23,778 nucleotides of DNA from JAYVIQ01 sp043770215 (GTDB taxonomy: Bacteria; Bacteroidota; Bacteroidia; Cytophagales; JAAEPT01): positions 1 to 23,778 of the forward strand of contig JAYVIQ010000082.1 in assembly GCA_043770215.1 (NCBI GenBank). Reading direction: 5' to 3'. Each line of letters starts with the position of its first letter. Within the stretch, counting starts at the first letter, position 1. Position numbers and translations under genes: made by a program. Positions 1-7,388 of this stretch are shown in pieces. The notes under the pieces are model-generated. The model saw only the letters and a list, made by a program, of their open reading frames with translations, was not told where the DNA came from and did no database searches.

Positions 1-225
1 CCAAAAATTACCAAGGATTTTCTTGAGTGGGGAGCTGGGCCACGAGCATCGCAATATTTGGTTATTGGAGCTAAATGTCACGCTCTTTTAAAAGGTAAAT
101 TTTCTCCAGACATAGAAGACATTCAGGCTGTAGCTATACCTATACTAAGACACAGAATATTTAGAAACTTTAAAGCAGAAGCTGAAGGAATCTCTAGCGA
201 AGAAATCATTAGAAAGTTGTTTTAA
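1..225 (+). CDS. MoxR-family AAA+ ATPase, C-terminal fragment (partial at left edge)
   Basis: Frame 1 is open from the first base to a TAA at 223-225 and encodes the last 74 residues of a protein that starts outside the window. The segment contains WGAGPRASQYLVIGAK, then a helical stretch with DIEDIQAVAIPILRHRI, and ends ISSEEIIRKLF. This matches the AAA lid domain at the C terminus of MoxR-type ATPases, where the GASPRA-like motif and the LRHRI motif are characteristic. MoxR proteins are cytoplasmic chaperone-like ATPases, often encoded beside DUF58 and von Willebrand A domain proteins. Those partners would lie upstream and cannot be seen; the next gene downstream is unrelated. The Walker motifs are also outside the window. 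Confidence 0.85.
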   Translation, partial: PKITKDFLEWGAGPRASQYLVIGAKCHALLKGKFSPDIEDIQAVAIPILRHRIFRNFKAEAEGISSEEIIRKLF

Positions 226-348
226 TATACAGGTTAAACAACCATAAAAGATTTGAAGACCTTTCTTTACTAAGAACTTAGCTCAAAATTATTCTAAATC
301 GTTTATCTGGTATGAATTGAGCAAAAGAACAATGAATACTTTCCATAA

Positions 349-1518
349 ATGACAGCTTTGTTAAAGTACAGATATCCCTTACTTTTATTTTTGGCTTTGT
401 TGACAAATACAATTTTCTATTCCCTTAAAGGAGTGGTAGTAGTTACAGATAGCATTACCTACTTACAATATGCACAAAACCTTACAAGAGCAATTTTTAT
501 TCCAGACCGAGTTATTTGGTATACAGGCTACTGCATCTTTTTGGCTGTATTTTTAAAAATTGGTTTAGGAATTAAATCTATTGTATTCATTCAAGCTATA
601 CTAAGTTCTTTTTCAGTTTTGGCGCTCCAAAAAGCGACAGAAAATTTTTCTAAAAACCCTTTACTGGCTTTTTTAAGTAGTTTTTGCTATCTGCTTTTTT
701 TAGAAGTCTGCCAGTGGAATATGTATATACTTACAGAGTCTATTTTTGCTTCCTGCATTTGTTTTTTCTTGCTGTTTTTAAGTAAGTACTGGATGCAAAA
801 ATCAAATAAAGACCTGATTTTCAGTATTTTTATAGCTTTGTTTATTTTTTGGATTAGACCGCTAGGCATAGCTTTATTGGTGGCGGTTGGTGTTTTTTTA
901 TTCTTAGAAAAAATGTATGCTATTATGCCAAAACCTGCACTATATGTTTTTCTTGGTGTCTTTTTAGCTTTGGTATTCTATCTTGCCAATACTATGTTGC
1001 AAGATTATGCATTAGTAGAAAACTACATAACTGGAGAGGTCATTTTCAATTTTTCTAAAATACCAAGCTATCTAGGCCATCAATATGCACTCGTTACACT
1101 TCCTAACAATCTAACATTCCTAAAAGAAGGCTCTACAGTTAGCAAGGCACTCTGTTTTTATGTTCAAAACCCTATTTTTTCTATTAAACTGGCACTATTA
1201 AAAGGTTTTTTCTTTTTGTCTCACACAAAGCCCTACTACAGCACTGTGCATAATATATGTATTTTAGTGATTCTTTTGCCTGCATATATTGGTTTGGTAA
1301 GCTTTATAAAAAAGAATAAATCTACTATTATGTCATTCGTTTTGGTATATTTAGGCTGCACTACATGTATAGTTATGCTTACTTGCGAAGATTGGGATGG
1401 AAGATTTTTTATGGGCATACTTCCATTTCTATGTTGTTTTGGTTATCCCTACATATCTTTTTTAAAATCCTTTACGGCACCGTATTCTATAGTTAAAAAT
1501 AAAAATATAACTCTATGA
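349..1518 (+). CDS. Polytopic membrane protein, GT-C-like glycosyltransferase candidate
   Basis: This 389-residue protein has roughly ten hydrophobic segments, at about residues 8-26, 60-80, 104-120, 132-146, 156-187, 197-214, 280-291, 302-320, 327-345 and 355-371. Its layout recalls GT-C glycosyltransferases such as the GT39/ArnT-like families. An acidic residue sits in the first loop (D34, followed by Y38 and A42), a TE pair begins a helix at 129-130, and EDWDGRF at 347-353 precedes the last helices. GT-C enzymes transfer sugars from lipid-linked donors on the outer face of the inner membrane; that role here is inferred from topology and sparse motifs. The TGA stop overlaps the mazG start (ATGA at 1515-1518), so the two genes are probably translationally coupled. 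No signal peptide apart from the first helix. It could also be an uncharacterised membrane protein without enzymatic activity. Confidence 0.7.
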   Translation: MTALLKYRYPLLLFLALLTNTIFYSLKGVVVVTDSITYLQYAQNLTRAIFIPDRVIWYTGYCIFLAVFLKIGLGIKSIVFIQAILSSFSVLALQKATENFSKNPLLAFLSSFCYLLFLEVCQWNMYILTESIFASCICFFLLFLSKYWMQKSNKDLIFSIFIALFIFWIRPLGIALLVAVGVFLFLEKMYAIMPKPALYVFLGVFLALVFYLANTMLQDYALVENYITGEVIFNFSKIPSYLGHQYALVTLPNNLTFLKEGSTVSKALCFYVQNPIFSIKLALLKGFFFLSHTKPYYSTVHNICILVILLPAYIGLVSFIKKNKSTIMSFVLVYLGCTTCIVMLTCEDWDGRFFMGILPFLCCFGYPYISFLKSFTAPYSIVKNKNITL

Positions 1519-2324
1519 TTGTACCTACCCAAGACCAAAACAGACAAGTAAAGCTAGATGCTTTTGATAGATTGCTTACGATTATGGATGAACTTAGGCT
1601 TAACTGCCCTTGGGATCAGAAACAAACCTGGGAAACATTACGCCATTTATCTATAGAAGAAGTATACGAGTTATCAGACGCAATTATAAAAAATGATCCC
1701 CTGGAGGTTAAAAAAGAATTAGGAGATGTGTTTTTGCATTTGGTATTTTACTCTAAAATTGCAGAAGAAAAATATGGCTTTTCTATTGCAGATGTAATTC
1801 ATGCAGAGTGCGAGAAAATGATTTATAGGCATCCTCATATTTACGGAACTACAAAAGTAGAAAATGAGGAAGATGTAAAAAGAAATTGGGAAGCCCTTAA
1901 GAAAAAAGAAGGTACCAAACCCAAAACTACTCTCTCTGGAGTACCAAATTCATTGCCCCCATTGGTAAAAGCCATTAGAATACAATCTAAAGCAAGGGGC
2001 GCAGGTTTTGATTGGGACAATAAAACCCAAGTTTGGGAAAAAGTTATAGAAGAGTTACAAGAATTTAAAGATGCATCTACAAAAGAAGAACAAGAAGAAG
2101 AATTAGGAGACTTACTATTTTCTATTGTAAATTATTCTCGTTTTATAGATATAGATCCAGAACAAGCGCTAGAAAAAACAAACAATAAATTTATAAAACG
2201 ATTTACATTGATGGAAGATTTAATCTCCAAAGATGGCAAAGAGATGCATAACATGACGCTACAAGAAATGGACACCTACTGGGATGTAATAAAACTGCAA
2301 CTAAAGAAAGAGGCTAATTCTTAG
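1515..2324 (+). CDS. mazG: Nucleoside triphosphate pyrophosphohydrolase MazG
   Basis: MazG hydrolyses (d)NTPs to the monophosphate and pyrophosphate, cleansing the pool of aberrant nucleotides and, in E. coli, modulating ppGpp. The 269-residue length fits the two-domain E. coli-type enzyme. The N-terminal MazG domain begins with LNCPWDQKQTWETLRHLS at residues 29-46 and carries the metal-binding EExxE and ExxD pattern (EEVYE 48-52, ELGD 68-71). A second, degenerate MazG domain repeats the pattern with EELQE (179-183) and ELGD (196-199), and KARGAGFDW (159-167) is also family-typical. The start ATG overlaps the previous gene's stop by four bases. The cytoplasmic enzyme has no obvious functional link with the upstream membrane protein beyond cotranscription. 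Confidence 0.95.
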   Translation: MIVPTQDQNRQVKLDAFDRLLTIMDELRLNCPWDQKQTWETLRHLSIEEVYELSDAIIKNDPLEVKKELGDVFLHLVFYSKIAEEKYGFSIADVIHAECEKMIYRHPHIYGTTKVENEEDVKRNWEALKKKEGTKPKTTLSGVPNSLPPLVKAIRIQSKARGAGFDWDNKTQVWEKVIEELQEFKDASTKEEQEEELGDLLFSIVNYSRFIDIDPEQALEKTNNKFIKRFTLMEDLISKDGKEMHNMTLQEMDTYWDVIKLQLKKEANS

Positions 2325-2485
2325 AAAACAAACTAAAAATATTTATGTTTCTAGGCTTAAGTCAAAACAAATAATTTTACTCTGCGTTTATACCAAATCA
2401 GATGTAAGCATTTCTTTTTTTAAAGGTATTCAATGTAAATGGATGAATGCATACACTAGTAAAAGCTAAAATTAAATACAACATT

Positions 2486-3627
2486 ATGAACTTTTTCTTG
2501 ACAGAAGAACAGCAAGCAGTACAAGAAGCAGCAAGAGATTTTGCTAGAACACATTTATTACCTGGTGTTATAGCAAGAGATGAAGGGCAAATTTTTCCAA
2601 CAGAACAAGTGAAAATGATGGCAGATTTAGGCTTCATGGGCATAACTGTAGACCCAAACTATGGTGGTAGCGGTATGGATCATATTTGCTATGCCATTGC
2701 CATAAAAGAATTAAGTAAAATAGATGCTAGTGCAGGGGTAATTATGTCAGCGCATAATTCTCTAGCTTGCTGGGCTATAGATGTTTACGGAACTCACGAA
2801 CAAAAAACAAAATATTTAACTCCCTTAGTTACTGGCAAAGCCATTGGCGCTTTTTGTTTATCAGAACCAAATGCGGGTAGCGATGCTTCTTCTCAAAAAA
2901 CAACTGCCATAGACAAAGGTTCATACTACTTGCTAAATGGAGTTAAGAACTGGATTACAAATGGAAATTCAGCCTCCTATTATTTGGTAATTGCCCAAAC
3001 AGATGCAGAAAAAAAACATAAGGGAATTAATGCATTTATTGTAGAAAAATCTTGGAAAGGCGTAACGGTAGGTCAAAAAGAAAATAAATTAGGCATTCGA
3101 AGCTCAGATACACACCAAATTATGTTTCAGGATGTAGAAGTACCCAAAGAAAATAGAATTGGGCCAGATGGTTTTGGTTTTTCTCTAGCCATGCAAATCT
3201 TAGATGGCGGAAGAATAGGTATTGCGGCACAAGCTTTAGGAATTGCTAAGGGAGGAATGGATTTTGCAATGCAGTATGCCAAAGAAAGAGAAACTTTTGG
3301 AAAGCCTATTTATAAGCACCAATTGATTCAAGCCAAGTTTGCTGATATGGCTACAGATATAGAAGCTGCAAAACTTCTTACTTTTCAAGCTGCCTTTTTA
3401 AAAGACCAAAAGAAAAACTATACCATGGAGGCTGCCATGGCAAATATTTTGCAAGTAAAAAAGCAATGAAACATGCCGTAGAGGCTGTTCAAATACATGG
3501 TGGGTATGGCTACGTAAAAGAGTACCATGTAGAAAGGCTTATGAGAGATGCTAAAATTACTGAAATTTACGAGGGCACTTCAGAAATTCAGCAATTGGTT
3601 ATAGCAAGAGAACTTATGGGCTCTTAG
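2486..3627 (+). pseudogene. Acyl-CoA dehydrogenase with a one-base frameshift near 3443
   Basis: The first frame runs from ATG 2486 (MNFFLTEEQQ, the usual family start; an in-frame ATG at 2447 adds 13 unrelated residues) to a premature TGA at 3467-3469. It carries the flavin/substrate motifs CLSEPNAGSDA and NGVKNWITNG and the RETFGKPI segment of short-chain acyl-CoA dehydrogenases. The expected C terminus continues without a break in the -1 frame from 3445: KYFASKKAMKHAVEAVQIHGGYGYVK, then IYEGTSEIQ, to TAG 3625-3627. One base has been lost around 3442-3445, probably from a run of A. With that base restored the protein is 380 residues, the normal size. The catalytic glutamate of this family lies in the YEGTSEIQ segment, so the upstream product alone would be inactive. 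Either a true pseudogene, a sequencing error, or a gene rescued by the slippery heptamer at 3457-3463. Confidence 0.85.
3457..3463 (+). other. A AAA AAG slippery heptamer in -1 frameshift phase
   Basis: In the first reading frame of the broken acyl-CoA dehydrogenase the codons are GTA AAA AAG CAA TGA, so the heptamer A AAA AAG lies exactly in the phase used for -1 ribosomal frameshifting in E. coli dnaX and many IS elements. Slippage here would skip the premature stop two codons later and continue GCA ATG AAA CAT into the conserved C-terminal frame. The five residues between the lost base and the heptamer would remain wrong (NILQV in place of KYFAS). No upstream Shine-Dalgarno-like stimulator or clear downstream pseudoknot was identified, so use as a programmed site is speculative. 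Confidence 0.35.
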
Positions 3628-4194
3628 ATTCGCAATCTTTTCCCTTTGATGGTTGGCTTTCTGAAAAATGAAAATAGTGAGCTTTAAAAAGATTATGTAC
3701 TTTTAAAAGATTGTTTTTATTACACCAAAGGGGGTAATGGGTACTTGAGAGTATCCATTTTAAATCTTGTACTAAAATAAAAAAATACAAAACTACTTTT
3801 CTAACTTATACCTTTGGTAAGGTCTAAAATTTAGATAGCTCATTTACAATTTGTTTTTTTAAATGACTATTGGACAAAATTATTTACAAGAATAAGGTTT
3901 ACAAAAATAGTAGGGTGTTTTTAGAAATACATTCTTTGCAAAAGGGATAGAAACGAAGCTCTTTTTTGCTTTTTCAGCAAAAAAAGCGGGAGTGTATAGC
4001 CCGTACCCGATAGGGTTTTGCCATGTTTAATATCAAAATCATTTTGCTCTTCTATTACATTTAATTTGTAGTACTTTTAAGGAGTAAACGAATGGGGTGA
4101 TTAAAGTATTTTCTTATTTCTAACTCAGCTTTAATCTTAAAAAAACATAACTTGCGTAAGTATTCATTGGTGTGTGCCAAAAACAAGTATAGAA
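3628..4194. other. Gene-free interval between the acyl-CoA dehydrogenase and argD
   Basis: No convincing coding frame is present. The stretch holds a short hairpin (AATGGGTAC at 3736-3744 and GTATCCATT at 3751-3759, six-base loop, one G-T pair, no U run) and one copy of the dispersed hairpin repeat at 3937-4022. I found no exact TAnnTTTG promoter box ahead of argD; TAATTTG within about 4060-4075 is one base short of it. Confidence 0.7.
3937..4022. repeat. Dispersed intergenic hairpin repeat, copy A
   Basis: About 86 bases match a second copy at 19376-19462 with a single one-base indel. The shared core, GAAGCTCTTTTTTGCTTTTT in copy A followed by CAGCAAAAAAAGC, forms a hairpin pairing TTTTTTGCT with AGCAAAAAA around a short TTTTC loop. 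It is followed by a conserved ACCCGATAGGGTTT block. Outer bases TTTGCAAAAGGGAT and ATAGGGTTTTGCC show partial complementarity, suggesting an extended folded element. It encodes no protein. Small repeats of this kind are commonly scattered between genes; whether this one acts as an RNA, a REP-like element or a MITE is unknown. Confidence 0.8.
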
Positions 4195-5337
4195 ATGAAG
4201 TTATTTGATGTTTATCCTTTATTCAATATTGAAATAGTAAAAGGAGAAGGTAGTTATATTTTTGACAGCGAGGGTACAAAATACCTTGATTTATATGGTG
4301 GTCATGCGCCCATAGCTATTGGACATACGCACCCGCATTATGTAAAAAGAATCACAGAGCAATTACAAAAATTAGGGTTTTATTCTAACTCTATCTTAAA
4401 TCCTTTGCAAGACCAATTGGCAGAAAAATTGGGCAGAATATCTGGCAAAGAAGATTATTCTTTGTTTTTGTGCAACTCTGGAGCTGAAGCAAATGAAAAT
4501 GCACTAAAACTGGCTTCTTTTCATAATGGGAAAAAGAAAATAATTTCTTTTACTAAAGGCTTTCATGGCAGGACTTCATTGGCAGTTGCTGTTACAGATA
4601 ACCCCAAAATAGTTGCTCCTATAAATGAGATAGCGCATAAGTTATTATTGCCTTTTAATGATGTAGACGCTCTAAAAGCTGCTTTTACAGACGATGTATG
4701 CTGTGTAATTGTAGAAGGAATTCAAGGACTTGCAGGCATTTACGAAGCAAGCCAACCGTTTTTACAAGCAATTAAAGATTTGTGTGAAAAGCATAATGCT
4801 GTATTTATTTTGGATTCTGTACAATGCGGTTATGGAAGGTCTGGTAAATTTTTTACTTCTGATTATTATGGAATAGAGGCAGATTTATATACTACTGCAA
4901 AAGCTATGGCAAATGGTTTTCCTATTGGTGGCGTACTTATTTCTCCTAAATTCAAAGCTTCTCATAGTTTACTAGGCACTACGTTTGGTGGTAGTCATTT
5001 GGCTTGCGCAGCAGCTTTGGCTGTTTTAGAGGTCTATGAAGAAGAAAATGTTATAGAAAATGCTGCCAAAGTAGGTGCATATACTATAAACAAACTAAAA
5101 GAAATACATGGAGTAAAAGAAGTAAGAGGAAAGGGTTTGATGATAGGAATAGAATTGGAACAAAACTGCGCCGAAATTCGTAAAAATCTCTTGTTCGAAG
5201 ACAAAATATTTACAGGGTCTTCTTCTAATCCAAACACCATTCGGTTATTGCCTGCATTAAATATTGGCACAAAAGAAATGGACATTTTTATTGAAAAATT
5301 AATTACTCAATTAGAAAAATCTAAACAACATTTATAA
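4195..5337 (+). CDS. argD: Acetylornithine/N-acyl-ornithine aminotransferase (class III PLP)
   Basis: This enzyme transaminates N-acyl-glutamate semialdehyde to N-acyl-ornithine in arginine synthesis, in the cytoplasm. I choose ATG 4195 because MKLFDVYPLF is where Bacteroidota ArgD proteins start; a GTG at 4174 would add seven residues. With 380 residues it has the usual length. Motifs, numbered from that ATG, are YLDLYGGHAP (30-39), the PLP-phosphate region NSGAEANE (94-101), HGRT (124-127), LDSVQCGYGRSG (206-217, with D207 contacting the PLP ring nitrogen) and the Schiff-base lysine K236 in TTAKAMANGFP. Position 208 is Ser where many relatives have Glu. It sits six bases ahead of the ArgF'-type carbamoyltransferase, which uses its product, so the two form an operon. 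Ornithine or GABA aminotransferase is less likely given this neighbour. Confidence 0.9.
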   Translation: MKLFDVYPLFNIEIVKGEGSYIFDSEGTKYLDLYGGHAPIAIGHTHPHYVKRITEQLQKLGFYSNSILNPLQDQLAEKLGRISGKEDYSLFLCNSGAEANENALKLASFHNGKKKIISFTKGFHGRTSLAVAVTDNPKIVAPINEIAHKLLLPFNDVDALKAAFTDDVCCVIVEGIQGLAGIYEASQPFLQAIKDLCEKHNAVFILDSVQCGYGRSGKFFTSDYYGIEADLYTTAKAMANGFPIGGVLISPKFKASHSLLGTTFGGSHLACAAALAVLEVYEEENVIENAAKVGAYTINKLKEIHGVKEVRGKGLMIGIELEQNCAEIRKNLLFEDKIFTGSSSNPNTIRLLPALNIGTKEMDIFIEKLITQLEKSKQHL

Positions 5338-5343
5338 AAAATT

Positions 5344-6291
5344 ATGAAAGTATTTACTTCCGTAAATGATGTAAAAGACCCCCAAGCTATGGCTAATCTT
5401 GGCTTGGAGTTGAAAAAAAATCCTTTTGCTCATAAGCATCTTGGAGAAAATAAGACCATGGGCATTATTTTCTTAAACCCTTCTTTACGTACTAGACTAA
5501 GCACTCAGAAAGCTGCTAAGAACTTGGGTATGGAGGTTATGGTGATGAATTTTACTGGCGAGGGTTGGAACCTAGAAACTGAAGATGGTGTAGTAATGAA
5601 CGGAAATGCTCAAGAGCATATCAAAGAAGCTGCTGCTGTAATTGGACAATATTGTGACATAGTAGGCATACGTTCTTTTCCTTCTTTTGAAAGCAAAGAG
5701 AAAGATTATTCTGAAAAAATAATCAATGACTTTATCAAGTACTGTGGTAAGCCTGTAGTAAGTCTAGAGTCTGCTACGCTACACCCGCTACAGTCTTTGG
5801 CAGATCTAATTACAATTACAGAATTGAAAAAAACAGCTAAACCTAAGGTGGTACTTACTTGGGCTCCTCACCCTAGAAGGTTGCCTCAGGCGGTTGCCAA
5901 TTCTTTTGCAGAATGGATGAATAAAGCGGATGTAGATTTTGTTATCACTCACCCAAAAGGATACGAGTTAGATAAAAAATTTACTGGCAATGCACCTATA
6001 GAATACGACCAAGACAAAGCTTTTGAAGGTGCCGATTTTATTTATGCCAAAAACTGGTCTAGTTATGAGCAATATGGCGAAATACTAAGCGAAGATCCTA
6101 GCTGGACAGTTAGTTTAGAGAAAATGAAACTGACAAACAACGGAAAGTTTATGCATTGCTTACCTGTACGTAGAAATGTGGTTGTAAATGATGAGGTTTT
6201 GGATAGTGAATACTCAGTTTGCATACAACAAGCTGGCAATAGAGAATGGTCTGCTCAAGCCATTATAAAAACCATGTTGGAAAAGCTATAA
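5344..6291 (+). CDS. argF': N-acyl-ornithine carbamoyltransferase (ArgF' type; acetyl or succinyl substrate)
   Basis: The protein transfers carbamoyl from carbamoyl phosphate to N-acetyl- or N-succinyl-ornithine, the step that distinguishes the Bacteroidota and Xanthomonas arginine route from the classical ornithine carbamoyltransferase. At 315 residues it has the expected size. FLNPSLRTRLSTQKA at 43-57 is the carbamoyl-phosphate loop, with SLRTR in place of the canonical STRTR as in Bacteroides fragilis. HPLQSLADL, the proline-containing WAPHPRRLPQAV loop, DFIYAKNW and the C-terminal MHCLPVRR motif follow. As I recall the B. fragilis enzyme, residue 90 is Pro (succinyl) and the equivalent Xanthomonas residue is Glu92 (acetyl); here the ungapped match gives Gln90, so the acyl group cannot be assigned. 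It is cotranscribed with argD and converges on the radical SAM operon. Confidence 0.93.
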   Translation: MKVFTSVNDVKDPQAMANLGLELKKNPFAHKHLGENKTMGIIFLNPSLRTRLSTQKAAKNLGMEVMVMNFTGEGWNLETEDGVVMNGNAQEHIKEAAAVIGQYCDIVGIRSFPSFESKEKDYSEKIINDFIKYCGKPVVSLESATLHPLQSLADLITITELKKTAKPKVVLTWAPHPRRLPQAVANSFAEWMNKADVDFVITHPKGYELDKKFTGNAPIEYDQDKAFEGADFIYAKNWSSYEQYGEILSEDPSWTVSLEKMKLTNNGKFMHCLPVRRNVVVNDEVLDSEYSVCIQQAGNREWSAQAIIKTMLEKL

Positions 6292-6316
6292 ACAGCCTAC
6301 TACACCTGAATAAAAT

Positions 6317-6343
6317 GTGCTGTATACTAATAAATTACAGCAC
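6317..6343. terminator. Hairpin between convergent genes, weak terminator candidate
   Basis: GTGCTGTA at 6317-6324 and TACAGCAC at 6336-6343 are perfect inverted repeats around an eleven-base loop, placed between the 3' ends of argF' and the radical SAM gene. Neither side has a clean U run; the + side continues TATAATTAAAA. It may slow transcription from both directions or only protect 3' ends. Confidence 0.35.
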
Positions 6344-6376
6344 TATAATTAAAAAGACTACTTACTAAACTACTTT

Positions 6377-7378
6377 TTACTGATATACTTTTGCTCCTTC
6401 GGTGCAATTTTGACAAATATCTATTGCATTTCTATTGTTTTGCAATTGTTTTCTAAATTTAGTGTAGCGTTCATTTTTCCAGATGCTTTTAAGAGATTTT
6501 GAGTTCAAATCTCCCATTACATATTTTGCATCCTTATCAAAACAACATGGGACTATTTTGCCATCCCAGGTAACTACATTGCTATGCCACATCCGCCAAC
6601 ACTCATCTTTAAGTTCGTGTTTTAACTTATAAGTACCATCAGATTTTTGTATATATCTACTATATTTTTCTATACTTGGTAACAATGGATTCCCGTTTTG
6701 GAAATCATAAAGCTGAGCAGTTTTTAATTTGACCTCATTTGCACCATACACCAAACCTAATACTTTTACATCTTCTATCTGATGTTCATTTGGTTTTACT
6801 ACTAAAAACTGAACAATGACATAAGGTGTTTTACTATTTAATAGCTTTTTGGCTTTTGTAATATTGGCCAAACCTTCTTTCACTTTTTCTAGGTTACCGC
6901 CAATCCTGTATTGTTCATAGGTGTCTTGTGTTGTTCCGTCTATGCTTACAATAAGCTTGTCTAAACCAGAATTTACCGTTTCTTTGGCTTTTTCTAGACT
7001 TAGGTAATGTGCGTTGGTAGAAGTAGATACATAGATTTTTTTGCTTTTTGCATAACGCACCATTTCCAAAAAATGTGGATTTAGATATGGCTCTCCTTGA
7101 AAATAAAACGTAAGATACAAAGCGTTTTTAGCGTACTGATCTATATAATGTTTTAGTTTTTCTTGTTCTAAATGTCCTGTTTCTCTTGTAAAAGAACGCA
7201 ATCCGCTTGGGCACTCTGGGCATCTTAAGTTGCAACTAGTGGTTGGCTCAATAGAAAAAGCGTAGGGCATACCCCAAACTTTATTTATTTTAAAAGAAAT
7301 ATAAACAAGACACAGGTTTACGGCTTTTCTAAAAGTATATACTCTTGCTAGTTGCCAATAATCATGCAGGAGGCTCAT
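6377..7378 (-). CDS. Radical SAM protein with SPASM domain
   Basis: The 333-residue protein binds a SAM-cleaving 4Fe-4S cluster through CNLRCPEC (C49, C53, C56; the CxxxCxxC motif). The TIM-barrel features YFQGEPYLNP (92-101) and VSIDGTTQDTYEQYR (144-158) follow. The C-terminal SPASM region has C260, C278/C279, C322 and C325 around WDGKIVPCCFD and an IW element at 299-300, enough for one auxiliary cluster. SPASM enzymes often modify peptides or proteins (PqqE, anaerobic sulfatase-maturating enzymes), but many act on other substrates and no precursor peptide was found nearby. It is last in a three-gene operon, ten bases after the barrel gene, behind a lipoprotein gene. Family membership is clear; the substrate is unknown. 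About 45 N-terminal residues precede the first cysteine and contain a mildly hydrophobic helix (20-30). Confidence 0.92.
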   Translation of the reverse strand: MSLLHDYWQLARVYTFRKAVNLCLVYISFKINKVWGMPYAFSIEPTTSCNLRCPECPSGLRSFTRETGHLEQEKLKHYIDQYAKNALYLTFYFQGEPYLNPHFLEMVRYAKSKKIYVSTSTNAHYLSLEKAKETVNSGLDKLIVSIDGTTQDTYEQYRIGGNLEKVKEGLANITKAKKLLNSKTPYVIVQFLVVKPNEHQIEDVKVLGLVYGANEVKLKTAQLYDFQNGNPLLPSIEKYSRYIQKSDGTYKLKHELKDECWRMWHSNVVTWDGKIVPCCFDKDAKYVMGDLNSKSLKSIWKNERYTKFRKQLQNNRNAIDICQNCTEGAKVYQ

Positions 7379-7388
7379 TTTTGTTCTT

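Noticed and set aside
3723..3825. ACCAAAGG / CCTTTGGT inverted repeat
   Set aside because: Eight bases spaced by more than 80 in AT-rich sequence are expected by chance.
4174..4194. GTG start for argD
   Set aside because: The ATG at 4195 matches the usual N terminus MKLFDVYPLF; the extra seven residues have no family support.
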